The notes: generated from the letters alone by a model not told the origin. A stretch of 10,734 nt of DNA from Glomus cerebriforme (GCA_003550305.1 QKYT01000577.1:66404-77137), one strand, 5' to 3'; positions 1 through 7,217 are shown, counted from the stretch's first letter. Numbers and translations: made by a program.

Positions 1-209
1 ATAATAAATTTAAATGTAATTGCGATTTAGGAATTTTGTTATTTTAAAGTTTGAAATAATAAAACATAAAACGCGAACATTTATTATTAATTATAATCAC
101 ATTTGAAGTAAATTTAAATATTTTAAGTAATGGTTCATTAAAATAATCTGCCATAAAAAACTTCGTCACAAAAAGAGTTTTTTTTTTTTAAAAATAATTT
201 TTTTTTCAT
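1..209. other. AT-rich stretch with no gene seen
   Basis: Very A+T-rich sequence with homopolymer T and A runs around 180-207. I see no coding pattern in any frame and no RNA gene. It leads directly into the palindromic satellite. Confidence 0.6.
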
Positions 210-341
210 GGATATCCAGATAATATCCGGATATCTGGATAAATTATGAATCCGAATAATATCCGGATATTATCCGGATAAATTAGACAGATATTCGGAT
301 TGGACGGATAAATGTAAATCAGATATTCAGATAGTCAGATC
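210..341. repeat. Palindromic satellite based on ATCCGGATA / ATCTGGATA
   Basis: Irregular repeats of ATCCGGATA-like words fill this stretch, and the copies decay to the right (ATATTCGGAT, GGACGGATAA, AGATATTCAG). Two strong palindromes are visible: 10-bp arms TATCCAGATA at 213-222 and TATCTGGATA at 232-241 around a 9-bp spacer, and an uninterrupted 18-bp perfect palindrome at 256-273 (ATAATATCCGGATATTAT). The G+C content of the words is well above the surrounding sequence. I associate dispersed (T)ATCCGGATA blocks with genomes of arbuscular mycorrhizal fungi, from memory only. No function can be read from the sequence; cruciform formation is possible but unproven. Confidence 0.8.
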
Positions 342-686
342 CAAACTCTGGGAATCTCAAGCCTTAGGGAAAATCTTAAAGCTATGCGTAATGATACTTA
401 ATATTCTGAAAAAAATATACCTACTTTAATGAAAAAGTCTAATATACCAAAAGATTCTATGCTTGGTTTGATGCAACTTCAAATCTGAACACAGTTGGAT
501 GGTGCTGAAGAATTATTCTCAAAATTGTTTCTAGTGAATGAATTACAATAGTTACTTTGGGTATTTGGAGACAATATAAATAATAAAAGAAAAAAGAGTT
601 TAATACTTTTAATTTTAGAATATTTGAAAAAAGGTACTTCTTTTTCTGAAGAAGCCATATCAAAGGAACAAATATTTGCAATTTAA
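339..686 (+). pseudogene. Eroded coding fragment of unknown family
   Basis: One plus-strand frame (in phase with position 348) reads like protein for about 113 codons, despite three internal stops: TAA at 399-401, TGA at 486-488 and TAG at 549-551. The final stop is TAA at 684-686. Recognisable protein-like stretches include SSLRENLKAMRND, IPKDSMLGLMQLQ, LDGAEELFSKLFLVNELQ and YLKKGTSFSEEAISKEQ. They are rich in Leu, Glu and Lys, with an amphipathic helical look and no membrane segment. The stops fit CAA to TAA, TGG or CGA to TGA, and CAG to TAG, that is, transitions at C:G pairs. The frame stays open leftward into the satellite, so the true start is missing, or the piece is a last exon. I do not recognise the family; it may be a transposon accessory gene or a host gene relic. 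Confidence is moderate that it was coding and low for any function. Confidence 0.55.
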
Positions 687-1418
687 ATATAAAATATGAT
701 TATAAAGTCTTGTTATGTTAAATTTAAAATTTGATCCATAAATGTAAAAATAACATAGAATGGCATTTTAAATAAAATGTTAGCCTATTTCAAGGAGAAA
801 AATTAACAATTTACAAAAGCTATAGTGACCCAATTTAATTAAAAACACTTCTTTTATATAGACCTAGCTAAAGTAAACTTAGCTTTTAAGATCAGCTGCG
901 TGTGTCAAAAAATCTAAGAAAAAGTAAAAAAATTGGTGCTATTTCATAGTAGATTTTGATTGTGTAATAGATTTTCTGAGGTGACAATTCAAATTATGAT
1001 GATCAGCCTATGTAACCTATATGTTGGCCTCCTGTTTATTTATCTAACCCCTAGGTGATACTGGAAAAGATATGAAGCAGATCAGAATCACATGATTTTT
1101 GTAAAATTTTTGGCCAGAATTATGGCATTAAGAAATTATATATATGACAAATAATAGATGATAAATAGATTCATCTATCAAAAAAATTCTGTTCCTAGAA
1201 TACATAAGAAAAATGGAAAATGAAGGTGTGATGCAGGAAGGACAGATATTCATTATGATCATATGATTCTGTTTCACTTTAGATGTCTCCTTAAAATAGC
1301 AACTAAATCAATTAACCATTATATTATCCTTTATAACTTATAAATTTTATAGACCATATACCATATATACCATATATGCTAATACTCTTTTTTTTAATTG
1401 TATTTTTTATTTTCATTA
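687..1418. other. Intergenic stretch, no gene recognised
   Basis: Mixed AT-rich sequence, slightly less A+T-rich at about 890-1290 (for example around 1010-1060), which suggests older unique or mobile-element DNA. I find no frame with sustained protein-like content. A small local repeat of ACCATATA words lies at 1354-1378. AATAAA-like hexamers occur (about 770) but without a poly(A) context, so I assign no polyadenylation site. Confidence 0.5.
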
Positions 1419-1440
1419 GGACTTTTAGCACAATAATTTT
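1419..1440 (+). repeat. MULE left terminal inverted repeat, core
   Basis: GGACTTTTAGCACAATAATTTT. The 20 nt from 1421 match the reverse complement of 4767-4786 with one A/G difference. Looser similarity to the right-hand arm continues inward to about 1470. This is the presumed transposase binding end of the element. Confidence 0.7.
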
Positions 1441-3084
1441 ATTTCATTATTAGTTATAATTAAATTTAATATTATGCTTTATTAAATGCTTTCTTTCTGT
1501 ATTATTCAATAATTGAAAATATGTTATTTTATAAATAATTAATTTCTAATTCTTTAATTTTTAAATTCTTTTTAAATCATAAATAAATTAAACTCACCTA
1601 TTAATTATTCTAAAAACATTGTATGTTAATTATGATCTTTTTATGTTTGAGGATTTGTATTTTAATTTCATACATTTTAATATTAATAACCATTTTATGA
1701 ACTCCTTCTAAGCTATTTTTTACAGATTTAGTCTAGCAACTATTATTTTTTTCTTTTTGTTTTCATATAATATATAATGCATCTTATAACTATTGCTTAT
1801 AATCATTAAATAAATTATTAGTATTATCATCACTATTATCTTATAAATTAGTGATATTGTGCAAAATTCTCTCATCTTTAAATTCAAATAACATAAAGGT
1901 AAATAACCCATTTTTTTTATAATTATAATAATAATATATTAATACAATATTTACTATTACTATTATTCCTATTTTTTTTTTATTTTTTTTAATTACTATA
2001 ATGAAATTATCAGAAGTAATAGCAGATATACTATTACTTTCTTGTAATGTTAAAAAGGGACATATTTCTTGACGTTGAATTTGATAAAAAAATTTTGGAA
2101 TAATTTTGAATTAGAATTACTATTAAACAAAATGTTTACATAAAAAGAAATGATTTAATAAAAAAGAATGATACCTCCATGTCCATTTTTCTATATCTAT
2201 TATATAATTTTTCTTAATCTTTTTTTTTTTAATATAATCCATTTCTTTTTAAAATCTTTTCTCCAAGATACCTTTTTTTTTTATTAATATATTTATTGTA
2301 TTATTGCTGATGATGAGAAATTAAGCAAGAAAAATCATATAAATAACAAGATCCAATCATGACTTAAAAAATTTTGGAAAATAATCATGCTTGAGTACTT
2401 TCTAATAAGATTTTGTAAGCATTGTAGTTCAAAAAATACAAATTTCTGCTGCTAATAAATATGCCCATAAGATCTACATGTTTTTTTAATACCAATTTAT
2501 TCATAAATATACCTACATATTGTAAGTTATTATTAAAATAAAGTTAATATATTTTTTCTACTGAATTTATCCAAATCTTTTTACTAGTTGAGAATTAAAG
2601 AATGGTAATATAAATGCTTTTTTAATAAATCAATGATTGTTTGACATAAATCTTTTAGGCAAAATGTAAAATTGTATCTTGAAATATTTAATATTAATAG
2701 TAAAGGTAGATAAAATTCAATATCAATGAAATCAAATATTCCATGTACTATATAAGAGTTATATGTAATAGATTTTGGTAATATATTGTCAGCAAGTCAT
2801 CTTTTAAATACCTTCTTAATATGTCATAGATAAATTTATATTTTAACATTAGACCATACAAATTGGATAGCTGATATTTATGCAAAATTCTTGTCTGTTA
2901 TAAAATAAGTTAGATTGCTTATACTACAATTTTATAATGATTGGAAAAAAAACCTTTAAAATATTCTTCTAAACTCTATTATCTTTTTTTATATCTTTAA
3001 TAAATAAGTATACTATAGCAAATCCAAAACTATCAAATTGACTAACTATTACATATAATTCAAATTCTAATGCATTTGTTTTAT

Positions 3085-3167
3085 CTATAAAAAAATTATT
3101 ATTATTTTAATTATTATAATTAAATTATTATAACAATGCTATATTTAGTTTAAAAAAATATATATAC
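3085..3167 (-). other. Probable spliceosomal intron inside the MULE catalytic domain
   Basis: Minus-strand coding sequence runs ATA GAC GTT ATA T, then GTATATATAT... to ...TTTTTTTATAG, then AT AAA ACA AAT GCA. The 83-bp insert has GT at its 5' end and a T-rich tract before AG at its 3' end. Removing it joins a split Tyr codon and gives IDVIYKTNAL, which matches the conserved MULE pattern D-x-x-Y-K-T-N-A. Without removal the motif is broken by frame loss. The intron body is almost pure A+T. Splicing itself cannot be seen; it is inferred from the exact restoration of the motif. Confidence 0.8.
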
Positions 3168-3619
3168 ATATAACGTCTATAACAATTTCTTTATTCTTAT
3201 ACAGAGTATTAAAAAAAGGTGTTATAAATCCAAAATATCATATCCTATTTCTAGTATTTATCAGAAGAGGTTTATAGCCATATTCTTGAAGAAGATTTTG
3301 TACAAATTGTAATTGATCATTATTATCTTGGACATATTCTTTTCTTATATAATAAGACTACTATATATGTACTTATTTTTGGATTAAATTCAGATAATCA
3401 TATTTTATTTGCTTAAAAATTTTGCTAGGCACAAGGCAAGTATTTTTTTTAATATATTCTTTAATAAATTCAGTAATACCAAACCATTCAGAATGCTTAT
3501 GTAATATATTATATTTAAAATACATTTTTGCTATATAAGCATTCATATTAATTAAAATTTTTATAAAACCTTCACAATTGAATTTATTCATATATTCATG
3601 ATCTTTATGTTTTTCTAAA

Positions 3620-3838
3620 TATTTATATTTTTGTGATTTTTTTATAAGTAAGATTGGAAGTAATTATACTAAAATATATAAATTATATAAATTGCATTAT
3701 TTTTTTTTAGAAATATATTCATTTTTATATTTAAAATAAAATTTTATTAAATATAAATTCAAATATAAATACACATAAATTATTAACTTATATATAACAA
3801 TATCTATCTTCTTTAGTTATGATTTTAATTATTTGGTT
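3620..3838 (-). other. Poorly preserved linker within the transposase relic
   Basis: Between the segment IIKIITKEDRYCYI (ending near 3800) and the piece KKSQKYKYLEKHK (about 3607-3645) the minus-strand reading becomes stop-rich and extremely A+T-rich. A GT at the start (minus-strand GTTAATAATT) and a TTTTAG before the second piece would allow another intron, but no conserved motif is restored by removing it. It may equally be plain decay or an inserted AT-rich sequence. Confidence 0.35.
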
Positions 3839-4205
3839 AGCTTATTCTCATGATATACCTTCTAATGAACTTGTTAATAATATACATATAAAATTCAATC
3901 CTAAATGCTCATTTTCCAAAGCATCATTTTAAGAAACTATATTTATTTTATTATATATTATTTTTTATATTTTAAAAGGTGATAATACTTTATCTATTTC
4001 ATCTATTTCATTTGTTTTATGATTATTTTGCCCAGATTTTTTTATAAGATAAAAATTAAATAATTAATTATAGCAAATTTTACATATTTTTAATTGCCAA
4101 CCATTTTTACTAACAAATAATAATTTTTTTTTTGAATATGGTAGCACTTTATATATTTTTGAGAATTATCATAAACCATATAAAATATAAAGGTTTATTT
4201 TCAGA

Positions 4206-4471
4206 AAAAAAAAATTTTGTTATGATGTTTTATATGACTTTAAAAAAAAAAGATTAATAAAATAGAACAATCAATTTGAAAATCACTTTGTAATTAATTA
4301 AGATATTTATTTATACAAATATAATAAATTAATTTAAAAAATATATATTTTATTTTTTTATCTAGATTATTCTTTTATATATAAAAATATAACTTTTAAA
4401 TAAACAATAAATAATTAAAAATATTAAAACAATTTTTTTAATTTTATACAAATATTAATATATAAATCATT
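4206..4471. other. MULE 5' flank, no gene seen
   Basis: Extremely A+T-rich sequence between the transposase relic and the nested MITE. In the transposase orientation it would be the upstream, promoter-side region. I see no clear promoter motif that rises above the AT background. Confidence 0.4.
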
Positions 4472-4483
4472 TATTTTTATTTA
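4472..4483 (+). repeat. Left copy of 12-bp flanking repeat of nested MITE
   Basis: TATTTTTATTTA lies immediately before the MITE-like element and is repeated exactly at 4714-4725 just after it. It is a candidate target-site duplication. The AT-rich composition makes chance identity possible. Confidence 0.5.
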
Positions 4484-4713
4484 GAATTGTAAAATTACAC
4501 TAATTTTGAGAATTTTGATGTAACTTACATGTAACTTACATGTAACTTACATGTAATTTATCTAAATATTATAGCAATTATAATCATATAAATTGTAAAA
4601 TATATTGTTTTAATAGTGTACAATAATTTAAATCAAAACAGTTTCAAAAATTCTTTGTATATTGAATATATTACACAAAAATTCTTGTATCTTAAAATGT
4701 AATTTTACAACCC
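4484..4713. mobile_element. MITE-like element, 230 bp, nested in the MULE right end
   Basis: The ends are GAATTGTAAAATTACA (4484-4499) and the reverse complement of GGGTTGTAAAATTACA (4698-4713). Thirteen contiguous bases (TTGTAAAATTACA, 4487-4499 and 4698-4710) are perfectly inverted, with two mismatches in the outer three. Similarity continues more loosely inward for about 20 bases (GAATTTT, TGTAA on both arms). The element has no coding capacity. It carries an internal 11-bp tandem repeat (4518-4561) and is flanked by a 12-bp direct repeat. Short length, inverted ends and a flanking duplication are the defining signs of a non-autonomous DNA element. The duplication is longer than the usual 8-10 bp, perhaps by chance extension, so I cannot assign a superfamily. 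Confidence 0.6.
4518..4561 (+). repeat. 11-bp tandem repeat, four copies
   Basis: Three perfect copies of ATGTAACTTAC at 4518-4528, 4529-4539 and 4540-4550 are followed by a degenerate fourth (ATGTAATTTAT) to 4561. The array lies inside the MITE-like element near its left end, where subterminal repeats are common in such elements. Confidence 0.9.
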
Positions 4714-4725
4714 TATTTTTATTTA
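4714..4725 (+). repeat. Right copy of 12-bp flanking repeat of nested MITE
   Basis: TATTTTTATTTA, identical to 4472-4483, lies directly after the MITE right end. Confidence 0.5.
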
Positions 4726-4766
4726 TATTTAATAGATAAGTATAATTTATAGTAAATATTAAACTA

Positions 4767-4788
4767 AAAATTATTGTGCCAAAAGTTT
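4767..4788 (-). repeat. MULE right terminal inverted repeat, core
   Basis: AAAATTATTGTGCCAAAAGT (4767-4786) is the inverted partner of 1421-1440, with a single mismatch. In the orientation of the transposase gene this is the upstream end of the transposon. Confidence 0.7.
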
Positions 4789-5515
4789 AAGAGAAAATTT
4801 TTTTAGATGTGTTTTTTTTTAAATATAAGTCTATAACAAAAATGTGGATATATGATATATTAAAATATTTTATTGCTAATTTGGAAATTATCAATTTGCC
4901 AATTTAGAAAATAATCAGTAAAATCATCATGTAATCACAAAATTTTTTGGGATGCTTTTGGGATAGTTTAAAAATATTTGATATTCTCATATTATTCCTT
5001 TACTTTTTATTTTTAGAGAACAAATTTTTTTAATGGGTGAAATCATATTTATTATACTTTATTTATTATATTTTTAATTTTTAACATTACATTTAATTCC
5101 ATAATGCCAGCCAAAAGTTAAACCTGATCCTAGACCTAAAGTCTACTCTGCTTCTAGAATCAATAAATAGCCTATAGGTCATGAGCCAGGATGGTAAAAA
5201 ATATATTACCCATAAGATTTTAAGATTATGTGATTATAGTAAAATATTCATTACACTATATTATAATTTCTGTAAAAAACAGTTTTTTCACATCTAGTTT
5301 TTATGTGATTTTACATGTTCATGTATATTTAATTAGTAAATATTATATTAAGTGCAAATTTTGATAATGATATTAAAAAAGTTATAAGAAATGCATTTAT
5401 TACAGTAGAGTAAAAAAATAATTTGATGCTGAAATAATTTTATTTTTGTTCTAAATTTTCATAATAAAAGATGATTTTAATAATTTCTCACTAAAAAAAT
5501 TCATACTAAAACTCT
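4789..5515. other. Intergenic stretch, no gene recognised
   Basis: AT-rich, with one island of more balanced composition at about 5105-5200 (CCAGCCAAAAGTTAAACCTG onward). That island can fold loosely: CCTGATCCTAGACCT at about 5123-5137 is partly complementary to AGGTCATGAGCCAGG at about 5177-5191. I find no frame with protein-like content and no RNA gene. The island may be a remnant of a small mobile element. Confidence 0.45.
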
Positions 5516-5700
5516 TAATGAATTAAGTTGAATTGAGTTATACTACAAATGAATTGAATCAACTTGAATTGAATTTTATTTGAGTCAAGTTAAATCAAGT
5601 TAAATCAAGTTAAATCAGTAAAAATTTAAATTCAAATCAAATTGAGTCAAATCAAATCTAAATCAAATCAAGTTAAATCAAATTAAGTTAACCTTAAATT
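5516..5700 (+). repeat. Degenerate CAAGTTAAAT / CAAATC minisatellite
   Basis: Three perfect copies of the 10-mer TCAAGTTAAA occupy 5585-5594, 5595-5604 and 5605-5614. Around them are many imperfect relatives (GAATTGAATC, TCAAATCAAA, TCAAATCTAA, TCAAGTTAAA again near 5670). Left of about 5580 the related words partly run in the opposite sense (TGAATTGAAT, CAACTTGAAT). The block looks like the subterminal repeat region of a mobile element. Related words in the opposite orientation occur at 6925-7016. Confidence 0.75.
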
Positions 5701-5835
5701 CAAAATAAATCAATTATATATATTTTTTAAATATATTATTTATTATTTATTTTATTATTAAATATATTAATTTTATAAATAAAATAAAAATTTATAATTT
5801 TTAATAAATAAAAAAATTAATAATAATCTAATAAT

Positions 5836-5849
5836 AATTTAATAATCTT
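5836..5849 (+). repeat. Left target-site duplication of short retroposon
   Basis: AATTTAATAATCTT is repeated exactly at 5990-6003, on the far side of the poly(A) tail. Confidence 0.75.
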
Positions 5850-5989
5850 CAATTTGACGCGTTGGGATTTTCCTTTGGAGGTCTTATGTCTGAGCTATAT
5901 AATTTTATTTGTTATTGTATTCCGGACATTGTCCATTGATTTATAGAATAAAGTTCATACAACAGCGCGTTTTCAAAAAAAAAAAAAAA
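5850..5989 (+). mobile_element. Short retroposed transcript end with AATAAA and poly(A)
   Basis: About 125 bp of sequence with more balanced composition than its surroundings (GACGCGTTGGG, TTCCGGACATTGTCCATTG, CAACAGCGCG) ends in a poly(A) run from 5975. The canonical signal AATAAA is at 5947-5952, 22 nt before the poly(A). The whole is flanked by a perfect 14-bp direct repeat. This is the classic outcome of target-primed reverse transcription by a LINE machinery acting on a polyadenylated RNA. The 5' side is probably truncated. It could be the 3' end of a LINE, a SINE-like element using a Pol II transcript, or a host mRNA 3' UTR. Two short frames are open through part of it, but neither identifies a protein. 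Confidence 0.8.
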
Positions 5990-6003
5990 AATTTAATAAT
6001 CTT
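5990..6003 (+). repeat. Right target-site duplication of short retroposon
   Basis: AATTTAATAATCTT, identical to 5836-5849, directly follows the poly(A) tail. Confidence 0.75.
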
Positions 6004-6149
6004 TAATTATTGTACAATATTTTTATAATTTTAAAATGTTATTTTCAAAATATAACAATTTTTCTAGCTAAAGTTACAACTCTGAAATTGGTAATAAGTA
6101 TTTTTTTTTTATTTTTTTTTGTTTTATTTTTATTATATATTTATTTTGA

Positions 6150-6800
6150 TTCTATTTTTTTTTATAGTTCTTTTGAACAGTTTGTCCTTTAAACTTTGGA
6201 ATGGCAATATTAGTCTATAGAATCAATATATTATTTTGATATTTTTTTTCATTTTATTTATATTAATTTATTATTACTTATTCTTACCTTTTCTCTTTCT
6301 TTTTATAAGTTTGTTTATTCTTTATTTTTAGAATGGCAATATAGATTAGCAAAAACTTCTACAGAATTTAGTATATTAATTTGAATTTTTTTTTATTTTA
6401 ATTTATTCTTACTTATCCTTACTTTTTTTTTTCTTTTATAAGTTTTTTTGAATTTAAACTTTGAAATAGTAATATTAGTATATTGATAATATTAGTTTTC
6501 TTGTTAGTTTTATTTTATTTGCTTTTACTTATTATTTTTTTTATAGGTTCTTTAGATTTTTAGGTTTAGTAAGTAATATTAAAATAGTAATTTGTTTTTC
6601 ATACAAAAAAAACTAAATTTTATTTTTTTTTATATGCTCTCTTAGATTTTTTAATTTTAGTTTATTTTTTCTAACTTTAAAACAAAAATTTTGGCAGATT
6701 TCTTTAAAATTAGATATGTTAAAAAGTTTTGTTTTTGTTTTTCTTTTTTATTCTATTTTTAATTATTTATTTCTTTTTCTTTTTGTAAGTTTAGATTTTT
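6150..6800 (+). repeat. Diverged T-rich tandem repeats, about 105-145 bp period
   Basis: A composite word recurs: (T)TTATAAGTT or TTATAGTTC, then T-rich sequence, then AAACTTTGGAATGGCAATAT or a variant, then TTATTCTTACTTATCCTTAC-like pyrimidine sequence. Starts are near 6162, 6304, 6437 and 6542, with a weak fifth near 6783. The central word reads AACTTTGGAATGGCAATATT at 6193, TTTAGAATGGCAATATAG at 6328 and AACTTTGAAATAGTAATATT at 6456. Spacing is about 142, 133 and 105 bases. Strong T bias makes the exact edges uncertain. Open frames here only reflect poly-T codons and are not genes. Confidence 0.55.
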
Positions 6801-6924
6801 GGATTAAAAGGACATAGAATTTTATTTGGATAAATAATGTGCAGTAAAGTAGATGTTTTTACATTATAATTAACTAATTCTTTTTTTTCTTTTGATCTAA
6901 TATATATTTATATATAAAAGTTGA

Positions 6925-7016
6925 ATTAAACTTATAAGTTAATGAATCAAATTAAATCTAACTTGTGATTTGACTTATGCTTTGACTTATAATTTAACTT
7001 GTGATTACAAGTTAAA
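6925..7016 (-). repeat. AACTTGTGATTTGACTTAT repeats, opposite sense to 5516-5700
   Basis: Words such as TAACTTGTGATTTGACTTAT and TTTGACTTATAATTTAACTT recur here. They read as ACAAGTTAAA and ATAAGTCAAA on the minus strand and so resemble the 10-mer of 5516-5700 in inverted orientation. At the inner end is a perfect hairpin: TTTAACTTGT (6993-7002), loop GATT, ACAAGTTAAA (7007-7016). The pair of regions may be subterminal repeats of one degraded element of about 1.5 kb; the similarity is of motif type, not a clean alignment. Confidence 0.5.
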
Positions 7017-7122
7017 AATTTTGCTGATTTAATTGGATATATATATAAATTAATAAAACTATACTGTATGATTAGCTGAACTGTACTATATATTAGTAAT
7101 TGTACAAAATTTTTTAAGTATA

Positions 7123-7169
7123 CAGTTATCCCCCTCTATAGTCACCTTCTGTATAAGCATAACCTCTAT
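7123..7169 (+). repeat. Array entry: possible pogo/Tigger-like terminus with CCTCTATA repeats
   Basis: After TATA at 7119-7122 the sequence begins CAGTTATCCCCCTCTATAGT, then CTTCTGTATAAGCATA, then ACCTCTAT and a T run. That is three diverged copies of a ~17-20 bp word related to CTAAGCACAACCTCTATAT. Tc1/mariner-superfamily pogo or Tigger elements insert at TA, often start CAGT and often carry CCTCTATA-type repeats at their ends, so this may be such a terminus. No opposite terminus is inside the window, so the call is tentative. The last 16 bases (7154-7169) are repeated exactly after unit A1. Confidence 0.45.
7154..7169 (+). repeat. Boundary motif, left of unit A1
   Basis: TAAGCATAACCTCTAT, identical to 8341-8356 on the other side of unit A1. 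Near-copies bound every other unit (8360-8375, 9411-9426, 10579-10593, 10598-10613). Confidence 0.85.
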
Positions 7170-7211
7170 TTTTTTTTTTTATTATTAACGATGCGATCAG
7201 ACGCCAATAAG

Positions 7212-7217
7212 TTTATT
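7212..7217 (-). promoter_or_regulatory. Polyadenylation signal AATAAA of unit A1
   Basis: TTTATT on plus is AATAAA on minus. It lies about 25 nt before the junction with the A-rich tail, the usual cleavage spacing. Confidence 0.7.

Larger units (their letters stand above)
2035..4205 (-). pseudogene. MULE-type transposase pseudogene
   Basis: Read on the minus strand, the order of recognisable pieces is as follows. An N-terminal Cys-rich segment contains CKICY (4073-4084). A region around 3840-3920 includes LGLNFICILLTSS. An open stretch at 3373-3650 includes FNCEGFIKI and GITEFIKEYIKKN. NDQLQFVQNLLQEYGYKPLL (3264-3323) is followed by GFITPFFNTL. The catalytic segment IDVIYKTNAL has its first Asp codon at 3175-3177 and is read after removing an 83-bp intron; ELYVIVSQFDSFGFAIVYLF follows it. 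ITDKNFA (about 2881-2901) is followed by AIQFVWSNVKI. ILWAYLLAAEICIF (about 2432-2473) and VLKHDYFPKFFKS come next, then VSWRKDFKKKW, and finally a SWIM-like zinc finger relic, FFLCKHFV (about 2126-2149), whose first Cys pair is lost. In the MULE family these fit the DDE transposase domain plus a C-terminal SWIM finger. In-frame stops include 3848-3850, 3842-3844, 3373-3375, two adjacent at 3361-3363 and 3358-3360, 2878-2880, 2836-2838, 2824-2826, 2797-2799, 2501-2503, 2486-2488, 2474-2476 and 2402-2404. There is at least one frameshift near 2320. The family call is confident; exact ends are approximate. Confidence 0.88.
1419..4788 (-). mobile_element. Decayed Mutator-like (MULE) DNA transposon, about 3.4 kb
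   Basis: The element is defined by an inverted repeat at its ends and by a MULE transposase pseudogene between them on the minus strand. The 20-nt core at 1421-1440 (ACTTTTAGCACAATAATTTT) pairs with 4767-4786 (AAAATTATTGTGCCAAAAGT) at 19 of 20 positions, and weaker similarity continues inward for a few tens of bases and about 10 bases outward. Long terminal inverted repeats and 9-bp target duplications are typical of MULEs. I could not define a target duplication here because the flanks are T-rich and degraded, so the exact ends may lie a few bases further out. A MITE-like insertion (4484-4713) interrupts the right end. The element cannot be autonomous, because its transposase is full of stops. 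Confidence 0.75.

Noticed and set aside
457..681. Minus-strand 74-codon open frame
   Set aside because: It is antisense to the protein-like eroded plus frame at 339-686 and has a low-complexity Phe/Leu/Ile composition typical of a shadow frame in AT-rich DNA.
1720..1911. Minus-strand 63-codon open frame
   Set aside because: Ile/Leu/Lys-rich chance frame in AT-rich DNA downstream of the transposase relic; no recognisable motif and no continuity with the MULE reading.
3620..3838. Second intron in the transposase relic
   Set aside because: GT and AG dinucleotides exist at plausible places, but removing the segment does not restore a conserved motif, so it is not reported as an intron.
4518..4561. 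CRISPR-like or other spaced repeat array
   Set aside because: The 11-bp units are directly adjacent with no spacers, inside a MITE-like element; it is a plain tandem repeat.
5105..5200. Structured RNA or tRNA gene in the more balanced island
   Set aside because: Only a loose 10 of 15 complementarity between its ends; no cloverleaf and no known RNA motif.
6010..6192. Plus-strand 60-codon frame resembling a membrane protein
   Set aside because: The hydrophobicity comes from poly-T codons for Phe and Leu in a T-rich repeat region; nothing else supports a gene.
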